A stretch of 64,000 nt of DNA, from NCBI GenBank assembly GCA_025359785.1, contig JANYET010000052.1, forward strand, positions 62,001 through 126,000. The letters run 5' to 3'. Source of the stretch: Alphaproteobacteria bacterium (lineage in GTDB: Bacteria; Pseudomonadota; Alphaproteobacteria; Caulobacterales; Caulobacteraceae). Of the stretch, positions 35,716 through 43,114 are shown one piece after another. Positions within the stretch are counted from its first letter, which is position 1, and each line of letters begins with the position of its first letter. Below the pieces are notes generated by a model that was given only the letters and a program-made list of their open reading frames with translations, was not told the origin of the DNA and searched no databases. The position numbers and the translations under genes were made by a program.

Positions 35716-36590
35716 GCGGCCACCTGGGCGTTGCAGACGACTTCAAGGCCGTGGTGGGCCAGCAGATCGCGCAGCTCGGACCTCAGCACATCTGCCACAT
35801 GCGGCCAGCTCGTTGTGATCGCCTTGGTTGGCAGGTCGCGGTAGCCGCAGAAGCGGCTAACCAGAACTCCCGACTTCTCGTGATGCCTGACGATGTCCGC
35901 GAGGATGTGGGCAGGACCAGGCCAAGCAGGCAGGGCGCTCAGACAAGAGGCCGCCCCCCTTATTTCGCCATCGTCCCACCGCGCCCCCAGCAGCCATCCC
36001 GCGGGCCCTTTGATGAACTTCGGCGCCGTACCCTCCGACCGAACCTGATCGCCATACGCGACCATGCCGGCGACAAGCTGTTCGACCGTGGCGTCGCCCG
36101 CGCCCACGACGCGCTCGAACGCCGCCGCAGCGTCCTTCTTGCCAACCTTCTTGGGACAGGCTTGCCAGAAGCTCTCGAACGAGCTGGCGGGTTCAATATG
36201 AGGTTCAATGGAGGGTTCGAACGAAGTGAGGTGTGCAATCTCTTCACCGCCTTGCTGCAAGACCTTCACCGTCCCTGGTGAAACCCTTGCACCGGGGGGT
36301 GGTGAAGAAGCTTCACCGGGTTGCGACAGGGAAAGTCGGATGCGGTCGCTCGAACGAGACCCGTTTTCGCGGTCGTGACGCGTGCGCGTGATCAGGCCCA
36401 GGCGCTCCAGGGCCGCAAGCTGGCTGATGACGGTGCGCTTCGTGACGTCGGCGCGGGCGGCGATGAGGCGTTGCGACGGCCAGCAAAGGCCGGCGTCGTC
36501 GGCTGCTTCAGCCAGCACAACGAGGACTGCCTTCGCGGACCCGCTGCCGGTCTTCTGACCGATCGCCCATTTCACCGCCTGCCAGCTCAC
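35712..36590 (-). CDS. Phage replication protein (HTH_36, lambda O-like layout)
   Basis: 292 aa, GTG start. N-terminal winged helix: AVLVVLAEAADDAGLCWPSQRLIAARADVTKRTVISQLAALERLGLITRTRH. A Pro/Ser/Glu linker (about residues 90-135) follows, then a C-terminal domain (SFWQACPKKVGKKDAAAAFERVV, WLLGARWDDGEIRG) of the kind seen in phage O/DnaD-type initiators. The linker-coding DNA is packed with direct and inverted repeats (36190-36317), as at lambda ori inside O. It is flanked by coupled genes on both sides. Confidence 0.75.
   Translation of the reverse strand: MSWQAVKWAIGQKTGSGSAKAVLVVLAEAADDAGLCWPSQRLIAARADVTKRTVISQLAALERLGLITRTRHDRENGSRSSDRIRLSLSQPGEASSPPPGARVSPGTVKVLQQGGEEIAHLTSFEPSIEPHIEPASSFESFWQACPKKVGKKDAAAAFERVVGAGDATVEQLVAGMVAYGDQVRSEGTAPKFIKGPAGWLLGARWDDGEIRGAASCLSALPAWPGPAHILADIVRHHEKSGVLVSRFCGYRDLPTKAITTSWPHVADVLRSELRDLLAHHGLEVVCNAQVAA
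36190..36317. other. Putative replication origin: iterons inside the replication gene
   Basis: Three units beginning ggttcaa/ggttcga start at 36190, 36202 and 36214, an exact 12-bp period. They are followed by five copies of TTCACC/GGTGAA (36243, 36265, 36277 inverted, 36301 inverted, 36312) forming two inverted repeats with short spacers. All lie in the linker-coding part of the initiator-like gene. Confidence 0.5.
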
Positions 36591-36931
36591 TGATCACCAG
36601 CGATGTAGAACCGCGCCAGCTGCTGATCGGCCTCGGCTTGCATCGCAAAGGCCATCGCGACCGCGTCGCCCTTCCTGGCGAAGCGACACACCTCAGTCAG
36701 CGGGATGGGGTGGCCCGCTCCGTCGTCAATCGAACCGAAGATCAGCCAGGGCGCACCATCGCCGTCCGCGAGCCTATGGACACCGTAGACGACCCGCTGG
36801 CCGCGGGGGGTCGTGCCGGCGCTCCAGTAGATGGAAGCCGTGCGCTTCTGGGACACGCGGGCCTTGGGCCGGCGCGGCGGCCGGTCGAACTCTTCGAGAT
36901 GACCGAGGCTATGACACATGGCGTCTACCAC
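36587..36931 (-). CDS. Hypothetical element protein
   Basis: 114 aa from GTG 36931 (ATG 36919 is an alternative). Compact beta-rich middle (IYWSAGTTPRGQRVVYGVHRLADGDGAPWLIFGSIDDG) and helical end (GDAVAMAFAMQAEADQQLARFYI). It abuts the upstream HTH gene with no gap and overlaps the replication gene by 4 bp. Unknown. Confidence 0.6.
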   Translation of the reverse strand: MVDAMCHSLGHLEEFDRPPRRPKARVSQKRTASIYWSAGTTPRGQRVVYGVHRLADGDGAPWLIFGSIDDGAGHPIPLTEVCRFARKGDAVAMAFAMQAEADQQLARFYIAGDQ

Positions 36932-37174
36932 TTAAGCTCCGCCGTGAAGGGGTGTAGCGCCGCAGTCGCGATTGGACGTGGAGGTTGCCGACTTGCTGGC
37001 GGCCCACTCAAAGAGATCGGAGACCCGGTAGCGAACGGCTCGGCCGAAGCTGGAGAAGGCGCAGCCGCCACCCCTGAGGCGCAGCTGACGCAGGTAGGAT
37101 CGCGACAGGCTCAGAAGCGCGGCCGCCTCTACATCGTCAACGAACCGGTCTCGGAACTCGAGTTCGGCTTCCAT
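36932..37174 (-). CDS. Excisionase-like HTH protein
   Basis: 80 aa from MEAELEFRDRFVDD (ATG 37189 adds 5 residues and overlaps the gene before). MerR/HTH_17-type fold: FVDDVEAAALLSLSRSYLRQLRLRGGGCAFSSFGRAVRYRVSDLFEWAAS, with the characteristic final W-A. Such proteins act as excisionases or early regulators. Part of a coupled early operon 37437 to 35491. Confidence 0.75.
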   Translation of the reverse strand: MEAELEFRDRFVDDVEAAALLSLSRSYLRQLRLRGGGCAFSSFGRAVRYRVSDLFEWAASKSATSTSNRDCGATPLHGGA

Positions 37175-37179
37175 GTGCC

Positions 37180-37437
37180 CTACTCGCATTTCATCGTCTC
37201 CACGGATGGGGCGAGGCACGATTGGTGTGTGGCGATCTCGCCCTGCAGCCAGCCAACTCGGCCAGGGCTGATCCTGCGGGCCGCAGGAGCGGTGCCGGCG
37301 CGGACCATGCGCCACCAGGTGGTCCGGCTGACGCCAACGAACTCTTTCAGCTCACGCCAGCGCAGGACGCGGTCGGGCTGCAGTCGTTCGGCGGGCGCAC
37401 GCGTAGGCGCCGCCGTGTCCTCGGACACGTCGGTCAT
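37180..37437 (-). CDS. AlpA-like DNA-binding protein
   Basis: 85 aa from MTDVSEDTAAPTRAPA, RBS aaggaa. HTH region [46 protein letters not shown] is the AlpA pattern (R-x-x-E-V/F-x-x-x-x-G-x-S-R-x-x-x-x-R-x-x-x-x-G then W-x-x-x-E-I). P4-like elements use AlpA to activate int and excision. It leads the early operon and is a candidate to bind the tandem 9-mers. Confidence 0.8.
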   Translation of the reverse strand: MTDVSEDTAAPTRAPAERLQPDRVLRWRELKEFVGVSRTTWWRMVRAGTAPAARRISPGRVGWLQGEIATHQSCLAPSVETMKCE

Positions 37438-37841
37438 TGTAGGTATTCCTTTCGAGAGGCGTGAGGGTAGGTCAGCAACCGCCATGCCGGGCGGCTCCTT
37501 GGCGGTCTCAGCGGCTTGGCTGCGTTGTGAGACAGGCCCCGAACAGAGGCCGCCTAAATCCGCCGGACGATCTTCGCCCTAGGCGTAAGAAGGGATGCGA
37601 TCCGCGGGCTGGGGTTAGAGGCGCCGCAGCGCCGCGGTTCTGGAGCGCCCAAAAAAAAGCCCCGACTGATCAGGCGGGGCCACGGGCGCAGAGCGTCCAT
37701 CTACCGATAGTGATGCCATTTTCCGGACAGGGCGACAAGCACAATCTGTTTCACCCCGCGCGGTCTGGTCTTGTTGTGACCAGGTTGGGTGTGCCACGAC
37801 CGGTGGCCGCCGAGTTGGCGCCTGCTTGACGGCGGTACGGG
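37438..37841. other. 404-bp region between int and the early operon
   Basis: No convincing gene. It holds the int terminator (37651-37680) and, near its left end, the promoter region of the AlpA-led operon. The rest shows only GC-rich short inverted repeats (for example gcgccgcagcgccgcgg at 37621-37637). Confidence 0.6.
37651..37680 (-). terminator. Intrinsic terminator after integrase
   Basis: On the minus strand gccccg, 10-nt loop, cggggc, then eight T (a-run at 37651-37658 on the plus strand). Classic rho-independent form, about 160 bp after the int stop. Confidence 0.85.
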
Positions 37842-39155
37842 TTATCGCCCTCCCCCGATAGCGTGAAGGTCGGCACCCGAGCCACCGCGCATCGATGCAG
37901 CGATCTCCTTGGAGATTTTGTCAGCCGCCGCCGCGAGTGGGTCGTCATCAAGGTGCGCATAGCGCGAGGTCGTCGCGACGTGGCTGTGGCCGAGCAGCTT
38001 GCCGATCAGGAACAGCCCCGACCCGCCAGCCACGCCTACGGAAGCGAAGCTGTGGCGCAAGTCGTGGATCCGAACGTCCGCGAACGGAACCAGCTCCGAA
38101 GTGTCCTGGCCAGCCTCTTGGGCGGCCTCTCTGGCGGTCTTGTCTATCCGCGTGCGGATGCCGACCCAGAACCAATCAAGATTGCGGATAGGGATGGATG
38201 CGTCCCGAGGATCGGGAAAGACATAAGGGCTCTTGGTGCGCTCGACCTTGCTGAGGAGTTCCAGGGCCGCAGCACCGAGCCTGATCACCTTCCGGCCGGT
38301 CTTGCTGTCTTCAAGCTGCAGGAGCTTTCGCTCTGCGTCGAACTCGGCCCACCGCAGCCGCGCGATTTCGTTCTTCCGGGCGCCCGTAACGGACAGAAGT
38401 CGGATTATCGCCACGTGGTGCGGGTTGGCGCCTTCGCGCTCCGCGGCAGTCAGGGCGTCGCCCAGCTTGCCCAGCTCAGCCGGCGACAGAAAACGTTCGC
38501 GCTTCCCATCCGCAAAGGTCTTGACCCCGATACACGGGTTCTCCGCGCACAACTTCCGGCTTATGGCAAAGTTGTACATCGTCCGAAGCAGCTTGACGGC
38601 TTTGGTGGAAGCGGTCTTCCCGCCCCGCGCGTGAGGATGGTCGGCGGATTTCACCTTGCCGCTGGCAATCGCGTTCATCATCCGCTCGACATCACCCGAC
38701 CCCAGCTCGGTGAGCTTGCGACCGCCGACCAGCGGCTTGATGTGTCGCTCCACCCTGATGGTGTCCAGCACCAAGGTGCTAGCCTTCTTGGTGGCCACAC
38801 CCTCAGCCAAATACAGGTCGCAGAGCTCCGCAACGGACAGCGTCTTGCGCGCCTCGACGCGATCGGTTTGCGGGTCCTTGCCGGTCTCCACCATCGCCAA
38901 AGCGCTCTTGGCCTCGGCGCGCGCCGCGTCCGGCGTGAGCTTGTTAGACCGGCCGATTTTGAACTGGCGCAGCGTACCGCGCCGCCCGCCACCGACCCGG
39001 TACCGGACCACGTAGGTCTTGGTGCCGCTCGGCTCCACTCGAAGGCCGAAACCCTTCAGGTCCGCATCCCACACCGTGTAACGCAGCGCAGCCTTCGGGG
39101 CTGCATCTACCGACGCTTTGGTCAGGCGCACCGGCACCGCGTTGTTAGTTGTCAT
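37842..39155 (-). CDS. int: P4-like tyrosine integrase
   Basis: 437 aa site-specific recombinase. N-terminal arm-binding domain of the DUF4102 type (LTKASVDAAPKAALRYTVWDADLKGFGLRVEPSGTKTYVVRYRV), core-binding domain at about 105-210, catalytic domain with Arg260 (TGARKNEIARLRW), His364-x-x-Arg367 (HDLRHSF), His390 (LLGHSH) and nucleophile Tyr399 (SRYAHL). All catalytic residues are intact. It sits 153 bp from attR and would catalyse integration into the HNH gene end. Confidence 0.95.
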   Translation of the reverse strand: MTTNNAVPVRLTKASVDAAPKAALRYTVWDADLKGFGLRVEPSGTKTYVVRYRVGGGRRGTLRQFKIGRSNKLTPDAARAEAKSALAMVETGKDPQTDRVEARKTLSVAELCDLYLAEGVATKKASTLVLDTIRVERHIKPLVGGRKLTELGSGDVERMMNAIASGKVKSADHPHARGGKTASTKAVKLLRTMYNFAISRKLCAENPCIGVKTFADGKRERFLSPAELGKLGDALTAAEREGANPHHVAIIRLLSVTGARKNEIARLRWAEFDAERKLLQLEDSKTGRKVIRLGAAALELLSKVERTKSPYVFPDPRDASIPIRNLDWFWVGIRTRIDKTAREAAQEAGQDTSELVPFADVRIHDLRHSFASVGVAGGSGLFLIGKLLGHSHVATTSRYAHLDDDPLAAAADKISKEIAASMRGGSGADLHAIGGGR

Positions 39156-39175
39156 TCTGGCCCCGCACTCGATTT

Positions 39176-39195
39176 GGTCATCACGCGGTCATCAC
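39176..39195 (+). repeat. Tandem 9-mer repeat, copy 3
   Basis: GGTCATCAC-GC-GGTCATCAC, 20 bp upstream of the int ATG and 112 bp inside the attR core. Orientation relative to the gene is opposite to copies 1 and 2. Confidence 0.8.
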
Positions 39196-39291
39196 CGATG
39201 GGGTGAAGCGCGCGAACACCAGTGTCGCTGAGTGGCGGGAAAGTGCAAGCTTTTCAGCGTCGATAGAACACCGATGGCGCTGCAAATACCT

Positions 39292-39852
39292 CTAAGCTTC
39301 TAGTTCTATGTCCCAGTAGAGGTAGTCGAGCCAGCTTTCGTGCAGGTGGTGCGGCGGGAAGCGGCGGCCGTGCTGCTGCAGTTCATAGGCCGTGGGCCGG
39401 TGCGGGCTATGCAGCGGATACATGTGCGCCTCGCGCGGCGTACGCCCGCCCTTGGTCAGGTTGCAGCGCGCGCAAGCGGTGACGATATTTTCCCAGGTCG
39501 TCCGCCCGCCCCGCGAGCGCGGGATCACATGGTCGAAGGTCAGGTCGTCAGTGCAGCGGCAGTACTGGCAGGTGAAAGCGTCGCGCAGGAACAGGTTGAA
39601 GCGGGTGAAGGCCGGCGGGCGGTCCTGGGTCACGTACTGCTTCAGCGACACGACGCTCGGCAGCTTCATCTCGAACGACGGCGAATGGACCACCTGATCG
39701 TAGGTCGAGACCACATCGACGCGATCCAGGAAGACCGCCTTGATGACGTCCTGCCAGGGCCATAGCGACAGCGGATAATAGGAGAGGGGCCGGAAGTCGG
39801 CGTTCAGCACCAAGGCGGGCGCGCCGGACGGCGGGCGGCTAAGCACCTGCAC
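39292..39852 (-). CDS. HNH endonuclease, integration target of the element
   Basis: 186 aa. HNH fold with zinc-type cysteines: FTCQYCRCTDDLTFDHVIPRSRGGRTTWENIVTACARCNLTKGGRTP. This short HNH protein is common as a single chromosomal gene in alphaproteobacteria; its biological substrate is unknown. The final residues LYWDIELEA are encoded across the attR junction, so the protein is unchanged by integration. It reads toward the element. Confidence 0.9.
   Translation of the reverse strand: MQVLSRPPSGAPALVLNADFRPLSYYPLSLWPWQDVIKAVFLDRVDVVSTYDQVVHSPSFEMKLPSVVSLKQYVTQDRPPAFTRFNLFLRDAFTCQYCRCTDDLTFDHVIPRSRGGRTTWENIVTACARCNLTKGGRTPREAHMYPLHSPHRPTAYELQQHGRRFPPHHLHESWLDYLYWDIELEA
39308..39322. other. 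attR core
   Basis: Identical 15 bp to attL. Element bases at 39292-39307 supply the last codons of the HNH gene (I-E-L-E-A-stop) with synonymous changes (ATA, CTA, GAA, GCT, TAG versus ATC, CTG, GAG, GCG, TGA at attL). Confidence 0.9.
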
Positions 39853-40084
39853 GGGCAGCCTCCATCGGCTCGGAGGGGGCCTCGGCGTGCGGCCTCGGGA
39901 TGCGCCGGGCGCTTATGTCAGACGCTGATGAACTGAAGACGAGGCCCCTGTTCGCGACGCGTGGATGCGGCGGCAGGCCCGATCAGGAAGCCCAGGCGAC
40001 CCCGCAGTGGACGCCACTATAGGAAAGATTCGGAGACATCTCCATGACGCAGAACGCCGCTTGCCGCGGACCGCGCGAGCCGGA

Positions 40085-40114
40085 CCTCGCCGCACGTGTT
40101 GCGCGTGGGCGAGG
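40085..40114 (-). terminator. Hairpin after micropeptide gene, possible terminator
   Basis: Arms cctcgcc (40085-40091) and ggcgagg (40108-40114) with an inner partly paired loop, 22 bp past the 40136-40237 stop. No T run, so termination is doubtful. Confidence 0.3.
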
Positions 40115-40135
40115 CTATCGGCGGCGCATCGCGAC

Positions 40136-40237
40136 TTAGATGCTGACGATGGCGGTGGCGCCGGCCAGCGTCAGGCCCATCGCCACGATCGCGAAGGAGG
40201 CGAGGACATCGAGGAAGCGGTTGATTTGGATCGACAT
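40136..40237 (-). CDS. 33-aa hydrophobic micropeptide, paralogue of 40448-40543
   Basis: ATG with aaggac RBS 8 bp upstream, reading MSIQINRFLDVLASFAIVAM and ending GLTLAGATAIVSI. One membrane helix, charged only near the N-terminus. It shares the R-F-x-D-x-(L/I)-A-x-x-x-I-x-A-M-G core with the second peptide. No known family. A perfect inverted repeat lies 64-86 bp upstream (40301-40323). Confidence 0.65.
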   Translation of the reverse strand: MSIQINRFLDVLASFAIVAMGLTLAGATAIVSI

Positions 40238-40300
40238 GACAAAGGTCCTTGTTTGAAGTCCGGCGCCGGTGTTCCGGTCGCGGTGTCCGATGTGGACGAT

Positions 40301-40323
40301 GTTCAGATAGCACTTATCTGAAC
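40301..40323. promoter_or_regulatory. Perfect 9-bp inverted repeat, putative TetR operator
   Basis: GTTCAGATA-gcact-TATCTGAAC upstream of the 33-aa peptide gene. Its half-site core (A/C)AGATA recurs in the inverted repeats before the divergent tetR (40592-40642). Confidence 0.55.
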
Positions 40324-40398
40324 AATGCCTAGATGCCGTTTTACGTCGGATTGATATGCATTTTTGAATGGTCGAGCGGAGCGCCTTAGCGCCGCACG

Positions 40399-40424
40399 AA
40401 AAAGGGCCCCGCGTGGGGGCCCTT
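40399..40424 (-). terminator. Intrinsic terminator after 31-aa micropeptide
   Basis: Minus strand gggcccc, 5-nt loop, ggggccc, then five T (aaaaa at 40399-40403 on the plus strand). It ends the 40448-40543 transcript and separates the two peptide genes. Confidence 0.8.
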
Positions 40425-40447
40425 CTCCAGTCCCGGATGCGGGGAGA

Positions 40448-40543
40448 TCAGCCGGTGACAGTGACGAACGCGGCGGTGATCGAAGAGCCCATCGCCAGGA
40501 TGAGCAGGGCCGCGATACGGTCGAAGAAGCGAGCGAGAACCAT
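40448..40543 (-). CDS. 31-aa hydrophobic micropeptide
   Basis: ATG with aaaggtg RBS, reading MVLARFFDRIAALLILAMG and ending SSITAAFVTVTG. One membrane helix. Roughly a third of positions are identical to the 33-aa paralogue, including R-F-x-D and A-M-G. Both starts share the upstream ttgtc-ATG context. Its own terminator follows, and it is transcribed divergently from tetR across shared inverted repeats. Confidence 0.7.
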   Translation of the reverse strand: MVLARFFDRIAALLILAMGSSITAAFVTVTG

Positions 40544-40591
40544 GACAAACACCTTTGAGTTGGAACCCCTTTAGAGGTGGGATGCTTTTGT

Positions 40592-40642
40592 TATCTTAGC
40601 ATCGTCAAGATAGCGCGCATCTAAGCGGCGTCAAGATATCTT
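40592..40642. promoter_or_regulatory. Inverted and direct repeats in the micropeptide-tetR divergent promoter
   Basis: TATCTT (40592-40597) with AAGATA (40607-40612), the palindrome AAGATATCTT (40633-40642), and a direct repeat cgtcaagata (40603, 40629). A ttgacg hexamer on the minus strand could be the -35 for the peptide gene. Likely autoregulatory TetR binding region. Confidence 0.5.
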
Positions 40643-40676
40643 TACGGCGCATAGATAGAGAATTAGAGTGAAGGCG

Positions 40677-41306
40677 ATGAGAGAATCTCAAGCTGCCGAT
40701 GCCCGGCGTTATCACCACGGCGACCTGCGCCGCGCCCTGATCGACGCCGCCAGCCGCGTGCTGGAGGCCGAGGGGCCGAGCGCGCTGTCGCTCCGCGCCG
40801 TGGCCCGGGAAGCCGGGGTCAGCCCGGCGGCGCCCTATCACCACTTCAAGGACAAGGGCGAGCTGCTCGAGGCCGTGGCCCACGAAGGCTGGGACCTGCT
40901 GGACGCGGCGCTGGCCAAGGCCAAGGCCGAGGCATCCTCGCCGGCCCAGGCGATCAGCGAGCTGGGCGTGGCCTATGTCTGCTTCGCCCGCAACAATCCG
41001 GCGCTCTACCGCGTCATGTATGACACCGCGCGCGACCGCGAGGATCTGCCGGATCAGATGAAGATCGAAGGCGACGGGGCCTACTGCAAGGTCCGCGACA
41101 CCCTGATCGAAGCCGGTGCGGACCCCAAGGATACGCTCGACATCGAGCTCGCCACCACGGCCGCCTGGTGCTCGGGCCACGGCCTGGCCGAGATGGCGGG
41201 GTTCAAACAGTTCGCCCACCTGAAGGAGGCCTGCGGCGGCGAGGTCGAGTTCTTCCGAGCGGTCTTCCAGCACATGGGTCTGGCTCCCCGGCCGCCTGGG
41301 GACTAG
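40677..41306 (+). CDS. TetR-family regulator with WHG C-terminal domain
   Basis: 209 aa from MRESQAADARRYHHGDLRRA (GTG 40668 is an alternative). HTH: ALIDAASRVLEAEGPSALSLRAVAREAGVSPAAPYHHFKDKGELLEAVA. The ligand domain contains WCSGHGLAEM, the W-x-x-x-H-G signature of the WHG subfamily. It is divergent from the micropeptide gene and probably represses it and itself. The following gluQ gene starts 11 bp later, so they may be co-transcribed. Confidence 0.88.
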   Translation: MRESQAADARRYHHGDLRRALIDAASRVLEAEGPSALSLRAVAREAGVSPAAPYHHFKDKGELLEAVAHEGWDLLDAALAKAKAEASSPAQAISELGVAYVCFARNNPALYRVMYDTARDREDLPDQMKIEGDGAYCKVRDTLIEAGADPKDTLDIELATTAAWCSGHGLAEMAGFKQFAHLKEACGGEVEFFRAVFQHMGLAPRPPGD

Positions 41307-41316
41307 ACCCGAGCGG

Positions 41317-42210
41317 GTGTCAGAGCCCGCCGTCGTGACCCGTTTCGCGCCCTCGCCCACCGGTTATCTGCACCGGGGCCACGCCTATTCCGCCCTCACC
41401 GCATTCGAGGCCTCCAGGCCCGCCGCCCTGGAGTCCGCCCTGGAGCCCTCCCTGGAGTCTGGGGGCCGCTTCATCCTGCGCATCGAAGATATCGACCGCA
41501 CGCGCTGCCGAGCGGACTATGAGGCAGCGATCTACGAGGACCTCGCCTGGCTGGGCCTTAGCTGGGAAACCCCGGTCCGCCGCCAGTCCGAGCACATGGC
41601 CCACTACGGCGCGGCGCTGCGCGGCCTCGCCCAACGCGGCCTGATCTACCGCTGTTTCCGCACTCGCCGAGAGGTCGCCTGGGCCATCGAGAGCGCGCCG
41701 CACGGGGCCATGGAGGTGTTTCGCGGCGAAGCCCTGCCGTCGGCGGACGAGGCGCGCCGCATCGCGGCCGGCGAGCCCTATGCCTGGCGGCTGTCGCTGG
41801 GGGCCGCGGAGCGCGCCCTGGGGGGTTTCGGCGCACTGACCTTCCACGAAACCGGCGAGGGGCCCGACGGACAACACGGCCTGATCCAGGCCAGGCCCGA
41901 GCTCGGTGGGGACGTGGTGCTGGCGCGCAAGGACGTGGGCGTCGCCTATCACCTGGCGGTGGTCAGCGACGACGCCTTGCAGGGCGTGACCCAGATCGTC
42001 CGCGGCCAGGACCTCTTCGAGGCGACCCATGTGCAGCGGCTGTTACAGGCCCTGCTGGGCTATCCCACGCCCACCTATCGCCATCACCGGCTGGTGACCG
42101 GCGCCGACGGCCGACGGCTGGCCAAGCGTGACCGCGCTCAGACCCTGCGTGACCTGCGGGGCTCGGGGATGACGCCTCAGGCGCTGCGCGCGGAGTTGGG
42201 CTTTGGCTGA
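41317..42210 (+). CDS. gluQ: Glutamyl-Q tRNA(Asp) synthetase
   Basis: 297 aa, GTG start. Truncated GluRS catalytic core without anticodon-binding domain: RFAPSPTGYLHRGHAYSAL (HIGH-like), LRIEDIDRTRC, and LAKRDRAQTLRDL (KMSKS-like). It attaches glutamate to queuosine at tRNA-Asp position 34. An unusual Ala/Leu/Glu/Pro-rich insert (SRPAALESALEPSLESG) sits after the HIGH helix. The usual zinc cysteines of the E. coli protein are not obvious. It overlaps the transporter gene by 8 bp. Confidence 0.9.
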   Translation: MSEPAVVTRFAPSPTGYLHRGHAYSALTAFEASRPAALESALEPSLESGGRFILRIEDIDRTRCRADYEAAIYEDLAWLGLSWETPVRRQSEHMAHYGAALRGLAQRGLIYRCFRTRREVAWAIESAPHGAMEVFRGEALPSADEARRIAAGEPYAWRLSLGAAERALGGFGALTFHETGEGPDGQHGLIQARPELGGDVVLARKDVGVAYHLAVVSDDALQGVTQIVRGQDLFEATHVQRLLQALLGYPTPTYRHHRLVTGADGRRLAKRDRAQTLRDLRGSGMTPQALRAELGFG

Positions 42211-43114
42211 CATCGCGCCCCAGTCCGCCGCCTCGTCACGCTGGCAGGCGATCGGCGCGCTGATCTTCGGCGCCTGCGTGATCGGTTTTTCCGGCGTACT
42301 GGCCCGCCTGACCGGCGCCGGCCCGGCGGCGGCCGGGTTCTGGCGCCTGGCCTTCGCCCTTCCCTTGCTGGCGGCGATGACCCGGCGCGCCGACGGCCCG
42401 CTCGGCCGGCCGACGCCCATCGCCTGGCTGACCGGCCTGTTCTTCGCGCTGGACCTGGGGTTCTGGCACTACGGGCTGAAATACACCTCGGTCGGCGCCT
42501 CGACGGTGCTCTCGAACCTCGCGCCCGTGGTCGTCACGGCCTTTGCCTGGATCTTCCTGAAGCAGCCGCCGCGTGCGCTCTTCCTGCTGGCCATGACCGT
42601 GGCTGTGGCCGGCGCCTGGATCATGGGCGCGGGCCGCGGCGCCGGCACGCCGGTCCTCGACGCGCCGCTCGGCAACCTGTTCTCGCTGACCACCGCCTTC
42701 TGGTACGCGCTCTATTTCCTGGCCCTGGCCCATGGCCGCAAGACCCAGACCGCCAGCCGCCTGATGTTCTGGTCGGGCGTGGTCGGCGCGCCGCTCCTGC
42801 TGGGCGCGGCGGTGCTGCTGGGCGAGCCGATCCTGCCCACGACGCTCGCTGGCCTCGCCGCCTGCGTGGGCCTGGGCCTGGTCCACGTCGGCGGCCAGGG
42901 TTCCATCGCCTGGGCCATGGGACGGCTGCCCACATCGCTGGCCTCGGTCGTGGTGCTGGTGCAGCCGGTGGTGGCGACCTACGTCGGCTGGCTGATCTTC
43001 GGCGAGGCCCTGGGGCCGATGCAGGCCCTCGGCGCGGTCACCGCGCTCACCGGCGTCGTCCTGGCGCAGTGGGCTTCTAGGCCAGGCCCCAGCCGCGCCG
43101 CGCCGCCTCGATAG
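42203..43114 (+). CDS. EamA/DMT-family transporter
   Basis: 303 aa with ten predicted membrane helices in two EamA repeats (the first GALIFGACVIGFSGVLARLTGAGPAAAGFWRLAFALP; the second LTTAFWYALYFLALAHGRK to VVLVQPVVATYVGWLIFGEALGPMQALGAVTALTGVVLA). Probable metabolite or drug exporter; substrate unknown. It overlaps the convergent selO gene by 38 bp. Confidence 0.88.
   Translation: MADIAPQSAASSRWQAIGALIFGACVIGFSGVLARLTGAGPAAAGFWRLAFALPLLAAMTRRADGPLGRPTPIAWLTGLFFALDLGFWHYGLKYTSVGASTVLSNLAPVVVTAFAWIFLKQPPRALFLLAMTVAVAGAWIMGAGRGAGTPVLDAPLGNLFSLTTAFWYALYFLALAHGRKTQTASRLMFWSGVVGAPLLLGAAVLLGEPILPTTLAGLAACVGLGLVHVGGQGSIAWAMGRLPTSLASVVVLVQPVVATYVGWLIFGEALGPMQALGAVTALTGVVLAQWASRPGPSRAAPPR

Larger units (their letters stand above)
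24563..39322. mobile_element. 14.7-kb integrated phage-derived element (prophage remnant or satellite)
   Basis: Bounded by a 15-bp direct repeat (24563-24577 and 39308-39322), with a tyrosine integrase next to the right end. It carries excisionase-like HTH genes, a replication gene, terS-terL, a gp10-like gene, an intact tape measure gene and unknown cargo. No portal, protease, capsid, tail tube, lysis or repressor gene is recognisable. The packaging genes point left and the tail genes point right, so a simple internal deletion of a standard siphovirus cannot produce the layout; an inversion or a modular satellite origin is needed. The accessory stretch 29.9-32.3 kb is visibly lower in GC than the chromosome. 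Confidence 0.9.
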
